Shown here piece after piece: positions 49,096 through 58,045 of a stretch of 64,000 nt of DNA (the stretch's first letter is position 1; each line of letters begins with the position of its first letter). Where the stretch lies: positions 1-64,000 of the forward strand of contig VBWC01000006.1 of assembly GCA_006218035.1 (NCBI GenBank). The letters are read 5' to 3'. Below the pieces are notes generated by a model. The model was not told where the DNA came from. It searched no databases and saw nothing but the letters and a program-made list of their open reading frames with translations. This DNA comes from Gammaproteobacteria bacterium (GTDB taxonomy: Bacteria > Pseudomonadota > Gammaproteobacteria > VBWC01). A program made the position numbers and the translations under genes.

Positions 49096-49686
49096 TCAAA
49101 TATGCAGTATCAGCAGTATTTCGTAGGCAATCAGCAGGACATACAGGGAAAACACCCCGTACAGGAGATGCAGCACGCGGAAGCCGCCCCAAAGGTGGAA
49201 CGTATAGTGCGTCACGAGAAAGATCAGGCCGAGTGATGTTAAGGCAAACTTGGTGGTGACGAATAACGCGATGTCTTTCTGGATCAGAAAGTCCATCATC
49301 CCGTTCGCTTCAATGGCGCCACGCTGCAACAGTTCCAGCGTCAGGAACGCGTCCAACGAACTCAGACACAGCGTCGCGATAATCGGCAGCCAAAGCGAGG
49401 GTTCATAGCGATCGACATAATGGCCGGCGACACGTCCACCGGCCAGCGTCACACGATCGGTTTCGCGGCGCAGCTGGCCGCGCCTGCCCCACAGGCGCTG
49501 GAAATTCATCAGCAGTTTCCAGCGTGACCGCGAGCGACGATCGACGGTATTTCGGCGTTCTGATTGCACAGCGTATTCTTCCCCCAATGACGCGCGATGT
49601 TCAAGCAGATTTCGTGCCACGAAAATTTGCGTCGCAGGATCAGGTGGATAACCCATACAGGCCGGCGGATAGCCAAAAAGTGGCAA
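49096..49686 (-). CDS. DUF5658-like membrane protein, unknown
   Basis: Up to 196 residues. The C-terminal half has about four hydrophobic helices starting SLWLPIIATLCLSSLDAFLTLELLQRGAIEANGMMDFL, with the DAFLTLEL-GAIEANGMM pattern seen in DUF5658-type proteins. The N-terminal half is soluble, basic and Arg-rich. A GTG at 49569 (before QSERRNTVDRR) is a plausible alternative start and would remove 39 residues without homology. The role is unknown. Confidence 0.7.
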   Translation of the reverse strand: MPLFGYPPACMGYPPDPATQIFVARNLLEHRASLGEEYAVQSERRNTVDRRSRSRWKLLMNFQRLWGRRGQLRRETDRVTLAGGRVAGHYVDRYEPSLWLPIIATLCLSSLDAFLTLELLQRGAIEANGMMDFLIQKDIALFVTTKFALTSLGLIFLVTHYTFHLWGGFRVLHLLYGVFSLYVLLIAYEILLILHI

Positions 49687-49719
49687 GAAATCCGACAGCG
49701 TGAAGCAGCCGCGTACGGG

Positions 49720-51288
49720 TCAGCCTGGCACGACACCCGGCAGGTAGGTCAATGGGCCGGCCGGGCCCAGGGCAATTCCCAGCCCGATCCACAGCAGCAG
49801 CAGGGCGCTCCAGAGCAACGTAAAAACGATCGTGTACGGCAACATCAGGGCGACCAGCGTGCCGATGCCGCCGGTCGGCAGATATCGCTGCATGAATGCC
49901 AGTACGATGATGATGTAGGGATTAAGCGGTGTGATGACATTGCTGACGGAATCCCCGATGCGGTAGGCCGCCTGCGTCAGTTCCGGGCTGATACCGACCT
50001 GCATGAACATCGGCACGAATACGGGCGCGAACAGCGCGTACTTGGCCGATGACGAACCGATGAACAGATTGCCGGTCAAGGTCACCAGAATGAAAGCGCC
50101 GATCAGCGGCATTATCCCGAGATCGGCGCTGGAGAGCATCTGTCCGCCGGTAATCGCGAGCATTTCGCCAAGACGCGAAACCTTGAACAGCTCGATGAAC
50201 TGCGCGGCGAAGAATGCCAGCACGATATAGGAACCGAGGCCGGCGACCGTCTGGCCCATCATTCTGGCGATATCCCTGTCGTTGCGTATGGTCCCCGCGC
50301 CGACACCATATGCCACGCCCGGAATCAGGAACACCAGAAACAGTAACGGCACCACCGCCTCGATCCAGCGGGAAAAGCGCTGACCTTCGCCCTGTAACGG
50401 CGCGCCGGGGACGAGAACCAGAACCGCGACGACGAGCAGCGTGACGCCGCCGGCGGCGATGCCGGCGATCAGGCCGCGGCGTTCGTTCCCGGCAGCGGGG
50501 TCATGGATGCTGGCGATGGGCGATGCGGTGGTGGCGGGGGAGTGGTCCCGCAGCAAACGCGGCTCGACGATCCGCGACGTGACAAACCATCCCGCCAACG
50601 TCAGTAACAGCGTCGAGGCAATCATGAACCACCAGTTAGCGGTGACGGCCACGCGATAGCCGGTGTCGACGAGTTGCGCAGCGGCCTCGGTCAGTCCCGC
50701 CAGCAACGGATCGAGAGCGGTGATAAACAGATTCGCCCCGAAGCCGGCAGACACGCCGGCAAACGCCGCCGCAAGCCCGGCCAGCGGCGGACGTCCGACC
50801 GCGTAATACAACGCCGCCGCCAGTGGTGGCAGCACCACATAGCCGGCATCCAAGGTCAATGACGATATGATGCCGATAAACACGATCGCGGGCGTCATTA
50901 GTACCCGCGGTGTCGAGCGCATGCCGCGCTTGATCAATGCGTTGATAAAACCGCTATGCTCAGCGATACCGATGCCCAGCATGCCAACCAGCACAATACC
51001 CAATGGCGGAAACGCCATGAAATTGCTGACCATGTGGCTTAACAGCCACCATAGTCCGTCACTGTTCAACATGCCGACCGCTGTCACGGTCTGGACCACT
51101 TGCAGGCGCTTTCCGTCGACGTCCTGGACGACGATCTTGTCGACGGCCCAGCCGAGATCCATCGCCAGCTGTGATAGCACCATGATCAACGTGGCACCAA
51201 TGAAGAACAGCGTCGCCGGCGCAGGCAGACGGTTGCCGGTGTGTTCGATCCAGTCGAGGATGCGTGTTCGGTTCATGCCGCTGGTCAT
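49720..51288 (-). CDS. AbgT-family transporter
   Basis: The 522-residue protein is a member of the AbgT family (p-aminobenzoyl-glutamate importer or, in some members, sulfonamide exporter). About twelve helices with family motifs: MVSNFMAFPPLGIVLVGMLGIGIAE, SLTLDAGYVVLPPLAAALYY, FIGSSSAKYALFAPVFVPMF and YRIGDSVSNVITPLNPYI. A second ATG four codons in (MNRTRI) is a possible start. No folate-cleaving AbgA/AbgB peptidase genes are nearby. Confidence 0.92.
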   Translation of the reverse strand: MTSGMNRTRILDWIEHTGNRLPAPATLFFIGATLIMVLSQLAMDLGWAVDKIVVQDVDGKRLQVVQTVTAVGMLNSDGLWWLLSHMVSNFMAFPPLGIVLVGMLGIGIAEHSGFINALIKRGMRSTPRVLMTPAIVFIGIISSLTLDAGYVVLPPLAAALYYAVGRPPLAGLAAAFAGVSAGFGANLFITALDPLLAGLTEAAAQLVDTGYRVAVTANWWFMIASTLLLTLAGWFVTSRIVEPRLLRDHSPATTASPIASIHDPAAGNERRGLIAGIAAGGVTLLVVAVLVLVPGAPLQGEGQRFSRWIEAVVPLLFLVFLIPGVAYGVGAGTIRNDRDIARMMGQTVAGLGSYIVLAFFAAQFIELFKVSRLGEMLAITGGQMLSSADLGIMPLIGAFILVTLTGNLFIGSSSAKYALFAPVFVPMFMQVGISPELTQAAYRIGDSVSNVITPLNPYIIIVLAFMQRYLPTGGIGTLVALMLPYTIVFTLLWSALLLLWIGLGIALGPAGPLTYLPGVVPG

Positions 51289-51330
51289 GTTACCGGGCGC
51301 GGTAGCGGCCTTGCTACCGATTTATTCTAT

Positions 51331-51533
51331 GGAAGCGCTGATCAAGCGGCTTCTTGTCATTTCGACCGCAGGCGACCGCCATGGATGGCGGAAGATAGAG
51401 CAACGCAGGAGCAGTTGCCGGGAGAAATCGTGATGTGGTGGAATCGCCTCGAAGTTTTCACCACCAGGATTTCTCGCCAGCTCCCTCGCGACGCTCGGGA
51501 CAGGGCTAGAAATGACAATTAATCAGAGATTCC
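51331..51533. mobile_element. MITE-like element, complete copy (203 bp)
   Basis: The ends GGAAGCGCTGATCAA (51331-51345) and TTAATCAGAGATTCC (51519-51533) are inverted repeats with 12 of 15 matching. The element is flanked by CTAT on each side (51327-51330 and 51534-51537), a 4-bp duplication. Subterminal CTTGTCATTTC pairs with GAAATGACAA. It shares its ends with the copy at 4126, but the interior differs, as expected for a non-autonomous family. It lies between abgT and mgtC. Confidence 0.7.
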
Positions 51534-51584
51534 CTATAGAAAATCGGGCGCAGCGTGCAGGTCAGTGGTGGTGCGGTGTATGGC

Positions 51585-52277
51585 CTAATCGCCAGTCGGG
51601 GTGATTTCGAATTCGAAAACGCGATCCATGTTATTGAACGTTTCCGCCAGGTTATGAAAGTTTATGGCTTCCTTGGTCTTGATCGTGGTGCTGTACCGGA
51701 AATAACGACCCTCACTTTCCAGCTGATAACTGGGATGGGTCAGGGTCGCGTTGTGATCCTTGAGTATCTGCCGCAGCTCTTCCTCCGGCATATGCTCGCG
51801 GCGCGCAAAGCGCACGGTGAGGCGCGCATAGCGCAACGTCGGCATGCGGTTTTCGAGCCAGCGAAAGAACGCGAGTACGCCGATCGATAAAACGCAGGTG
51901 AATGCTGCCGCGAAATAGAGACCCATGCCGATGACGATGCCGATGGATGCAGTTATCCAGATCGATGCCGCCGTCGTCAGGCCGCGTACCGTGAGGCCAT
52001 CTTTAATGATAACGCCGGCGCCAAGGAAACCGATGCCGGTCATGATGCCCTGGCCCATGCGCGTCGGATCGACCCGTATCGTTTCAATGGGCGCACCCGC
52101 GAGCAGCTTCCACTGGAAGACGGTAAACAACATCAGCAGGCTTGCGGACATGCAGACCAGTGTATGCGTGCGGAATCCGGCAGGCCGCCCGTGATACGAG
52201 CGCTCAAGGCCGATCAGACCGCCGGCCAGCGCTGACAGTAACATCCGTGTCACCGTGGTGACGTACTCGTGTTCCAT
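51585..52277 (-). CDS. MgtC/SapB family membrane protein
   Basis: The 230-residue protein has the MgtC membrane domain: RMLLSALAGGLIGLERS, RPAGFRTHTLVCMSASLLML, the signature GQGIMTGIGFLGAGVIIK and GLTTAASIWITASIGIVIG. A soluble C-terminal domain follows (about 145-230). MgtC proteins help survival in low magnesium and inhibit F-ATPase in pathogens; for a non-pathogen the role is unclear. The ATG at 52277 is preferred over a TTG upstream. Confidence 0.92.
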   Translation of the reverse strand: MEHEYVTTVTRMLLSALAGGLIGLERSYHGRPAGFRTHTLVCMSASLLMLFTVFQWKLLAGAPIETIRVDPTRMGQGIMTGIGFLGAGVIIKDGLTVRGLTTAASIWITASIGIVIGMGLYFAAAFTCVLSIGVLAFFRWLENRMPTLRYARLTVRFARREHMPEEELRQILKDHNATLTHPSYQLESEGRYFRYSTTIKTKEAINFHNLAETFNNMDRVFEFEITPTGD

Positions 52278-52366
52278 GAATATCAATGCTCCGTTATGTG
52301 GCAGCCGTTTTGCGCCAGGCTCGTTCCATAAAAAAACGATATCGACTGAACATAGTGCCCGGTATC

Positions 52367-53545
52367 CTAGGCCGGCGTTTCCCCGCCGTTCACCCCGAGA
52401 AAAGTCAGTACCTCGGCTTTTCTGTCCATCGTATCCTTGTAGCCGAGCGCCATCAGCTCCTCGCAGTACTCCTTTTCGAACAGCAGATAGCTTAGCAGGT
52501 TCGATCCGCCGCGATTCGGCGCCCCGACGCCCCGCAGCAGATACCGTACCGGCAGCGGCAACCGATGGGCGTGTCGTTGGGCGATCTTGCCGATGTCTTC
52601 ACTTGGCGAAATCATCAGTACCTCGACTGGCCGCAATGTCAGGTCGCTGTCGTCGATATGGCGCGATGGAATCATCGCTACCGCCTTGTTGATGAGATCA
52701 CGCCGCTCCATGTCGATCGCGATGTTATCCAGGAAAATACTGTTCAGCACGTGGCCGGCGATCAGCGCCATGGACGGGTAATTCATTACCCGCTCACGCG
52801 GCGCGACATCATCGGTTTCCTGGCGCACGCCGATCACGAATACCCGGTCAGCGCCGAGCTGCAGCGCGGTGCCGATCGGTTCGATATGGCGCATCGATCC
52901 ATCGCCGAAAAATTCACGGTTCACCTTGATCGCGCGAAATACGAACGGGATTGCCGAAGACGCCAGCAGGTGATCGAGAGTGATTCTCGATCGTACGCCG
53001 CATCGTCGCACACGCTGCCAGGGCCGCAGGGCATCGACGCCCTGAAAGAATGTGACCGACTGGCCGGAGTTGTAGCCCGAGGCAGTGATACTCAGTGCGT
53101 GCAGCGCCCCCGCGTCGATGGAGTTCTGGATCTCGTCGAATGACAGGAGTTCGGTCAGCAGTTTGCGCAGCGGCGCGCGATCGAGCAGCGCATGAGGATT
53201 ATGTTCGCCGAGTCCGCCGAGCATCATTGCCGACAGCCAGTGTAGTCCGCTCAGCGCGATACCCCGGGCATCCGAACGGAATACGTGTTGAGACTGGAAA
53301 TTGCTCCAGACGCGGTGGATCTGGAATACCCCTTCGCGAAAACGCGTCGCATAAACCGCCAGCGCCGCGGCATTAATCGCTCCCGCCGACGCACCGCATA
53401 CAATCGGAAAAGGATTCGGCGAGTTACGCGGCAGTAGTTTTGCGACGGCGCGCAGCACCCCTACCTGATACGCAGCACGCGCGCCACCACCGCCGAGTAC
53501 AAGGCCGGTTTTTGGCGCTGGTGTGTCCTTTGATCCCCAAAACAC
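52367..53545 (-). CDS. Patatin-like phospholipase
   Basis: The 392-residue protein has a patatin domain with the oxyanion Gly-rich loop LVLGGGGARAAYQVGVL (18-30) and the nucleophile elbow GASAG (Ser53). The catalytic Asp is in FFGDGSMRH near 215. It should be a cytosolic or membrane-bound lipid acyl hydrolase. The start is GTG at 53545. The C-terminal 120 residues have no recognised domain. Confidence 0.9.
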   Translation of the reverse strand: MFWGSKDTPAPKTGLVLGGGGARAAYQVGVLRAVAKLLPRNSPNPFPIVCGASAGAINAAALAVYATRFREGVFQIHRVWSNFQSQHVFRSDARGIALSGLHWLSAMMLGGLGEHNPHALLDRAPLRKLLTELLSFDEIQNSIDAGALHALSITASGYNSGQSVTFFQGVDALRPWQRVRRCGVRSRITLDHLLASSAIPFVFRAIKVNREFFGDGSMRHIEPIGTALQLGADRVFVIGVRQETDDVAPRERVMNYPSMALIAGHVLNSIFLDNIAIDMERRDLINKAVAMIPSRHIDDSDLTLRPVEVLMISPSEDIGKIAQRHAHRLPLPVRYLLRGVGAPNRGGSNLLSYLLFEKEYCEELMALGYKDTMDRKAEVLTFLGVNGGETPA

Positions 53546-53823
53546 TGCCGAATGTCCCGTACGCGGTTCCGTCCGAAGTCCGTTTTGGCGGGCTGGCCCA
53601 GGATACGACTAACGCTACTCCGGCTACGTTACATCAGTATCGACAAGCCCGAAATTAGTTGTTTTACCGGTAACTTATCGGCAGCGCACCGCCGCTCTGT
53701 AGCGGTGACGCTGGTAACGACTGTACAACAGTTCGGCAGTTTTTCAACATCACGACGAGTTTTCCCACGCGTCCGGGGGGTCCGGATTCGGACACGCCGT
53801 CGGAGTCGTCGTGATTGCCGTTC

Positions 53824-54192
53824 ATGCTTTCCCTGGATTTTCAGCGGGCCCGCCATGTTGAACGCCGCATGGCGCGATCAACCGGAGTAACGCTGTTTCG
53901 GGCCACACCGACGGTTATCGGTGTGTCGATCGACAATGTCGCATTTTGCCTTGAAGCGGGAGCGCACTACCCAGTGTACGAGTGTTTGACCGACGGCGAT
54001 CCGGGCCAAGTCACTAGCGTTCATCGGCAAGCCTTTCAGCGCTGGAACGGCGGCGCTGCCTCACGATATATTTTCCGTAGTGCGGTAGTGAGCGCCGAAC
54101 ACGGCAAGGCCGACGGCGCGCCGGCGCGGGTACGGGTCACCGCGCTGTCCTGGGTGGCCGGCATCGTTGAGGTCGCCGCGCGTGGAGGTTAA
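53824..54192 (+). CDS. Possible small protein, unknown
   Basis: An open frame of 122 codons with ordinary high-GC third positions in its second half. No signal peptide, membrane helix or recognised motif was seen (VIGVSIDNVAFCLEAGAHYP is the most structured stretch). There is no good ribosome binding site. It lies in a 788-base gap otherwise without genes: 53546-53823 and 54193-54333 show nothing but weak AT-poor sequence. It may be spurious. Confidence 0.35.
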   Translation: MLSLDFQRARHVERRMARSTGVTLFRATPTVIGVSIDNVAFCLEAGAHYPVYECLTDGDPGQVTSVHRQAFQRWNGGAASRYIFRSAVVSAEHGKADGAPARVRVTALSWVAGIVEVAARGG

Positions 54193-54333
54193 CGATAACC
54201 ATCATCCGGTATCGGCGCCGAACCCGGCCAATAGGGTATATCCCCCCGATGCCGTCCGATGTGGCGCCGTATCGAGATCAGGACGCAATTGTGATTTATA
54301 ATCCTGATTCATCCATCCGGGAACAGTACCTCC

Positions 54334-54696
54334 GTGGGCGATCCAGAGGCACCGACATTTGATTTTGACGAGTGGCAGCGGCTGGCTCAGACCGATCCGG
54401 CGGCCTTCGAGGACTGGCGCGCCAGCGTAATCCGTCAGTTTATCGAACAGGCCCCGCCGGACAGGCGTCGCCGTCTGGAGGGTTTGCAGTGGCGTATCGA
54501 TATGGAGCGGCGCAAATACCGTGATCCGCTCGTGTCATCCCAGCGGTTGTACGGGCTGATGCTGGATTCATATGTCGGAGAAGGCGGTTTGCTGGCCGCC
54601 GTAGGACAACTGACGGCATCGGGCACGGCGACGACCGGCCGCGCCGCTTCGCCAGCGAAGATATTGCCATTCAGAAATCTTGCTGCGACGGACTGA
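54334..54696 (+). CDS. DUF3135-family protein
   Basis: The 120-residue protein matches the DUF3135 pattern: FDEWQRLAQTDPAAFEDWRAS, then QAPPDRRRRLEGLQWRIDMERR and later LMLDSYVGEGGLL. It is a small soluble helical protein of unknown role, common in gammaproteobacteria. It converges on the AlgH-like gene with nine bases between the stops. Confidence 0.8.
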   Translation: MGDPEAPTFDFDEWQRLAQTDPAAFEDWRASVIRQFIEQAPPDRRRRLEGLQWRIDMERRKYRDPLVSSQRLYGLMLDSYVGEGGLLAAVGQLTASGTATTGRAASPAKILPFRNLAATD

Positions 54697-54705
54697 CCCG
54701 CCGGC

Positions 54706-55353
54706 TCATGTCCACTGCCCTGACCATCGTTTGATCAGGTCTACCCAGAGTTTGCGCGGTGCCGCAGCAAATATGATCGCGGTATCCGCCTGTATCGCCA
54801 GCCAGTCGCCGCGGGATATTTCAACCTCGAGTTGCCCGGGCACCCAGGCCGAATAGCCGGAATATGCCCGCACGGAATCGTCCGGGCTCGCGTTGCTGAG
54901 TATATGGATCAGGGCGGTCCTTCCTGCAGCGAGCGATACGTCGGCGATAATGCGATGTTCGGTGCCATGTTCGCGCGGAGTGCGGGTCAACAAAAACACG
55001 GCCTGGGGGACGACCGGGCCACCGAAATGCAGCATGGCGGCGTTATCGGCAACGCTCGCCAGTTCCGGCAGCCGCCGCCCCAACTCGAAAGTGGTCGGTC
55101 GGTTGATGATTAACCCGATCGCGCCGCCGTCATCGTAGTCCGTCATGACTACGACAGTCCGCTCAAACATCGATCCGGTCAGTTGCTGCGTCGCGACAAG
55201 AAAGACCCCTTTTTTCAGCTGGCGGGCATCCGTCGGGTCTGCCGACACTGGCTCGTACGGTATGACACCGGCAAAAAACATCCCGACAGCAAAGCAGATC
55301 ATCCGGGCGAGATACGGCCTGGTTTCCGCTTTGCAGGCGATGGCGACGGTCAT
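54706..55353 (-). CDS. YqgE/AlgH-family protein with an unusual N-terminal export-like segment
   Basis: The 215-residue protein contains the DUF179/AlgH domain (about 45-205): KKGVFLVATQQLTGSMFERTVVVMTDYDDGGAIGLIINRPT, HFGGPV and later AYSGYSAWVPGQLEVEI. Typical AlgH proteins are about 185-190 residues and cytosolic. Here the first 40 residues include a hydrophobic stretch (MICFAVGMFFAGVIPYEPVSA) with an Ala-x-Ala-like end, so it may be exported. The start could be 55353 or the internal Met at 55302. Confidence 0.88.
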   Translation of the reverse strand: MTVAIACKAETRPYLARMICFAVGMFFAGVIPYEPVSADPTDARQLKKGVFLVATQQLTGSMFERTVVVMTDYDDGGAIGLIINRPTTFELGRRLPELASVADNAAMLHFGGPVVPQAVFLLTRTPREHGTEHRIIADVSLAAGRTALIHILSNASPDDSVRAYSGYSAWVPGQLEVEISRGDWLAIQADTAIIFAAAPRKLWVDLIKRWSGQWT

Positions 55354-55631
55354 TGACGAGCGAAATCCGACATTGTCCCCGCCACGGGGCTATACCACCG
55401 ATCTTCTCGATGATCGCCTGCCGCGATTAACGGCGTTTGGCGGCCGTGTCGATAGAGGTACTGCGGAGAGCCGGTTTTCAGGTATTGATGCCCTACGGTC
55501 CACATTGTCGTAACGATATGAAAATCAGCCGATTGATTTTCGCTACATTAACCTCGAAATCGGAACGGCGTCTCATATTTTTGCTGTTTCAGGTCGATAT
55601 CTAATTAGAAGAGTCGCGAGGAAATCCCGAA

Positions 55632-57050
55632 ATGTCAGTTGCAGCGACAATTGTAAAGATGCTTGATAGCAGTCGGGTCACCTATGACGTGCTCGAACTG
55701 AAGCCGTTCACGTCTCCTCGCGAAGCAGCGGTTGCCGCCGGCATCGCGCCGGCATCGCTGATGAAGGCCGTTGTGGTTCATGATGGCGCGGGATTCGTCA
55801 TGGCATCCATGCCGGCGAACCACGAACTCGATCTTCAGGTCTTCGGCGAACTGATCAACCGTCCGGTGGAGCACGCCTCCGAGCTGACTCTCCAGAAGAG
55901 CTTCCATGATTGCAGCCCGAAGTATCTGCCGCCGCTCGGCATCGCCTATGGCATCGCGACCGTGGTTCACAATGGCTTCTCAACACTCGACACCGTGTAT
56001 TTCCTCGGTGGTGACCGGCGTACGGTCGTACGTATCGATCGACGAAACTTCCAACGACTTTTCAAGAAACAGAGTGGCGTGATATTCGCGGACCGGTATT
56101 CGCGGCCGGTATCAGTCAAGTTGGCGGTGTCAGCGCCGGGAGCGCGCACGCCGGCGACGCCGTCCATCAGCGACGCGCGACTCGGATCGTCGCGACTGAA
56201 TATCAAGGAGCGCATCCGTAGTCTGGGTAAATTGCCGGCGATGCCGGAGATGGCCCAGCGGATACTGGCGCTGCGTGCCGCCAACGAACCCGAGCTCAAG
56301 AAACTTGCCGACATTGTCGAGGTCGACCCCAGCCTGGCAGCTCAGGTGATGCGCTACGCGCGTTCGCCGTTTTTCGGTTATCGCGGCGCCGTCGATTCGG
56401 TGCGGGTGGCAATGTCACGTGTGCTCGGCTACGACATGGTGATGAATCTGGCGCTGGGCCTTGCCACAGCGCGGCCATTCCGGACGCCAAAGACCGGTCC
56501 GCTGGGTCTCGACGCGTTCTGGCGCCACGCGGTGTACAGCGCGGCCCTGGCGCAAGCGTTGAGCGGCATGGTGCCGCCTGAAATCAGGCCGCCTTCCGGA
56601 ATGGCGTATCTGGCGGGGCTGTCACACAATTTCGGACATCTCCTGGTCGGGCATCTGTTCAAGGAAGAATTCGTTATGTTGAACAAACTGGTCGAGGAGC
56701 ACCCCGAACGGTCTGTTACATCCATTGAATTAGCGGCACTCGGTATCGACCATACCGAAGTGGGTAGCATGCTGATGGAATACTGGAAACTGCCGGAAGA
56801 GATCGTTGTGGCGATCAGGGAACACCATAACGAAAACTACCACGGCCCGCACGCGGTCTACGCGCAACTTGTGCTTATCGCCGACCGGATGCTGAAGCGT
56901 CACGATCTGGGTGACGCGTCAAGCACTCAGCTACCGGGCGGGATACTTGGATTTCTTGAACTCAGCGAATATCAGCTCGAGGCGGCTACCAAGCGCATCA
57001 TGGAAGGGCACGAAGGACTCGAGATGATGGCACAGCAACTCGCCGCCTGA
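55632..57050 (+). CDS. YbaK-like aminoacyl-tRNA deacylase domain fused to an HDOD domain
   Basis: The 472-residue protein has an N-terminal YbaK/ProX-type editing domain (about 10-155), seen in VTYDVLELKPFTSPREAAVAAGI, LMKAVVVHDG and YGIATVVHNG. After a short linker comes an HDOD domain (about 195-400), with LPAMPEMAQRILALRA, EVDPSLAAQVMRYARSPFFG and AYLAGLSHNFGHLLVGHL. HDOD proteins regulate signalling; the editing domain may instead bind a small ligand. GAGGAAATC precedes the ATG. The fusion is recorded in some pseudomonads from memory. Confidence 0.88.
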   Translation: MSVAATIVKMLDSSRVTYDVLELKPFTSPREAAVAAGIAPASLMKAVVVHDGAGFVMASMPANHELDLQVFGELINRPVEHASELTLQKSFHDCSPKYLPPLGIAYGIATVVHNGFSTLDTVYFLGGDRRTVVRIDRRNFQRLFKKQSGVIFADRYSRPVSVKLAVSAPGARTPATPSISDARLGSSRLNIKERIRSLGKLPAMPEMAQRILALRAANEPELKKLADIVEVDPSLAAQVMRYARSPFFGYRGAVDSVRVAMSRVLGYDMVMNLALGLATARPFRTPKTGPLGLDAFWRHAVYSAALAQALSGMVPPEIRPPSGMAYLAGLSHNFGHLLVGHLFKEEFVMLNKLVEEHPERSVTSIELAALGIDHTEVGSMLMEYWKLPEEIVVAIREHHNENYHGPHAVYAQLVLIADRMLKRHDLGDASSTQLPGGILGFLELSEYQLEAATKRIMEGHEGLEMMAQQLAA

Positions 57051-57073
57051 GCATACCCCGACCGTCCGGTCGA

Positions 57074-57358
57074 TTACTCGCCGATCCAGTTTTGCAGCGC
57101 CTCGATGATTTTCTGCGCCTGATCCTTGCTGGAAATATTGAATTTCGACTTGGTCATATATTCGTTATTACGCTTCTGGTAGCGACGAATCGTGTATTTT
57201 TCGGGGCCGAACTCGCCCTTGGTCCGGTCCAGATCCTGATACTTGAAAATCACCGTCGCCCACGCGCCCTTGGACAGAATCACCTTGTCCAGTTCCTTGA
57301 CGGTCTGCACGCCGGCATCCGTATAATTTACGGTCAGATCTTCAACACTTGCGGCCAT
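57074..57358 (-). CDS. Small conserved protein, unknown
   Basis: The 94-residue protein is soluble and charged, without signal or membrane segment. The core WATVIFKYQDLDRTKGEFGPEKYTIRRYQKRN looks like a beta-hairpin with a basic strand, followed by a helical C-terminus (DQAQKIIEALQNWI). Not recognised. The AGAACGAG upstream of the ATG is a good ribosome binding site, and codon use is normal. It converges on the HDOD gene. Confidence 0.75.
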   Translation of the reverse strand: MAASVEDLTVNYTDAGVQTVKELDKVILSKGAWATVIFKYQDLDRTKGEFGPEKYTIRRYQKRNNEYMTKSKFNISSKDQAQKIIEALQNWIGE

Positions 57359-57490
57359 CTCGTTCTCCAGAAATAGTGGTTCATACCGGCCAGTTTAGGT
57401 TTTACCTCAGCCTGGCATAAGTCTGGCGCATCATACATGAATCCCGAACAGCCCCGTCAGTCGATGGGGAGCGATATGAGGTTCTCGCGT

Positions 57491-57959
57491 TTACAACGAC
57501 GCAGCGGGGATATTCCACGTGCCCTCGAACAGCATCTCGCGCAGCGGCTTGCGCGGCCGGCGGGTCTGATCGCGAGACCGGTATACACATCAAAGTCGCC
57601 AGGTACCTGATAGATTTGCCTGGCTCTGTCCGGTTCGATGCCGATCATTTGGTGCACGCTCAGGCCGCGCGCGGTTGCTTCCAGCGACAAATTTGCGGAG
57701 GCCAGGCCGAGATCATGCAGTGCGGCGCGGTTCGGTTGCCCTCGGTCAGGCACGAAAGCATGGTGGAAAATGCGCCGGCATCGTTTCGCGTAGCGAGCAG
57801 AAAGCGCCATGGTTGCTCGTTAAAAGAAGACGGCGCCCAACGAGCGGCCTCGAAAATCGCGTGCAAATCGTCGACGCTGACCGGACGGCGATCAAAAGAA
57901 TAGGGGCTCCAGCGCCGCGCAATCAACTCATGCACCGGATAATCGGTTTTCGCTTGCAA
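57491..57959 (-). pseudogene. Decayed nitroreductase-family gene
   Basis: The N-terminal frame (57959 leftward) reads HELIARRWSPYSFDRRPVSV and WAPSSFNEQPWRFLLATR, the FMN-binding start of nitroreductases, to MLSCLTEGN. It then jumps, after an internal deletion, into another frame (LHDLGLASANLSLEATARGLSVHQMIG). The tail RKPLREMLFEGTWNIPAA is in a third frame and ends at 57491. At least two frameshifts with deletions make a functional enzyme impossible. Confidence 0.8.
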
Positions 57960-57994
57960 GATTGGTATTCCCCCCGTTTGAATTGCGCTTTACG

Positions 57995-58025
57995 AAAAAA
58001 CAAAGGCAGCCGCAGCTGCCTTTGC
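57995..58025 (-). terminator. Intrinsic terminator after nrdJb
   Basis: On the minus strand a perfect 10-bp stem (CAAAGGCAGC with GCTGCCTTTG, 58025-58002) and a TGCG loop run into six T. It lies 21 bases past the nrdJb stop codon. Confidence 0.88.
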
Positions 58026-58045
58026 GCGGTTTTGTCAGTAGACCT

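Noticed and set aside
53629-53856. A minus-strand frame of 75 codons upstream of the patatin gene
   Set aside because: Arg-rich with no start signal or homology; overlaps the left part of the candidate at 53824.
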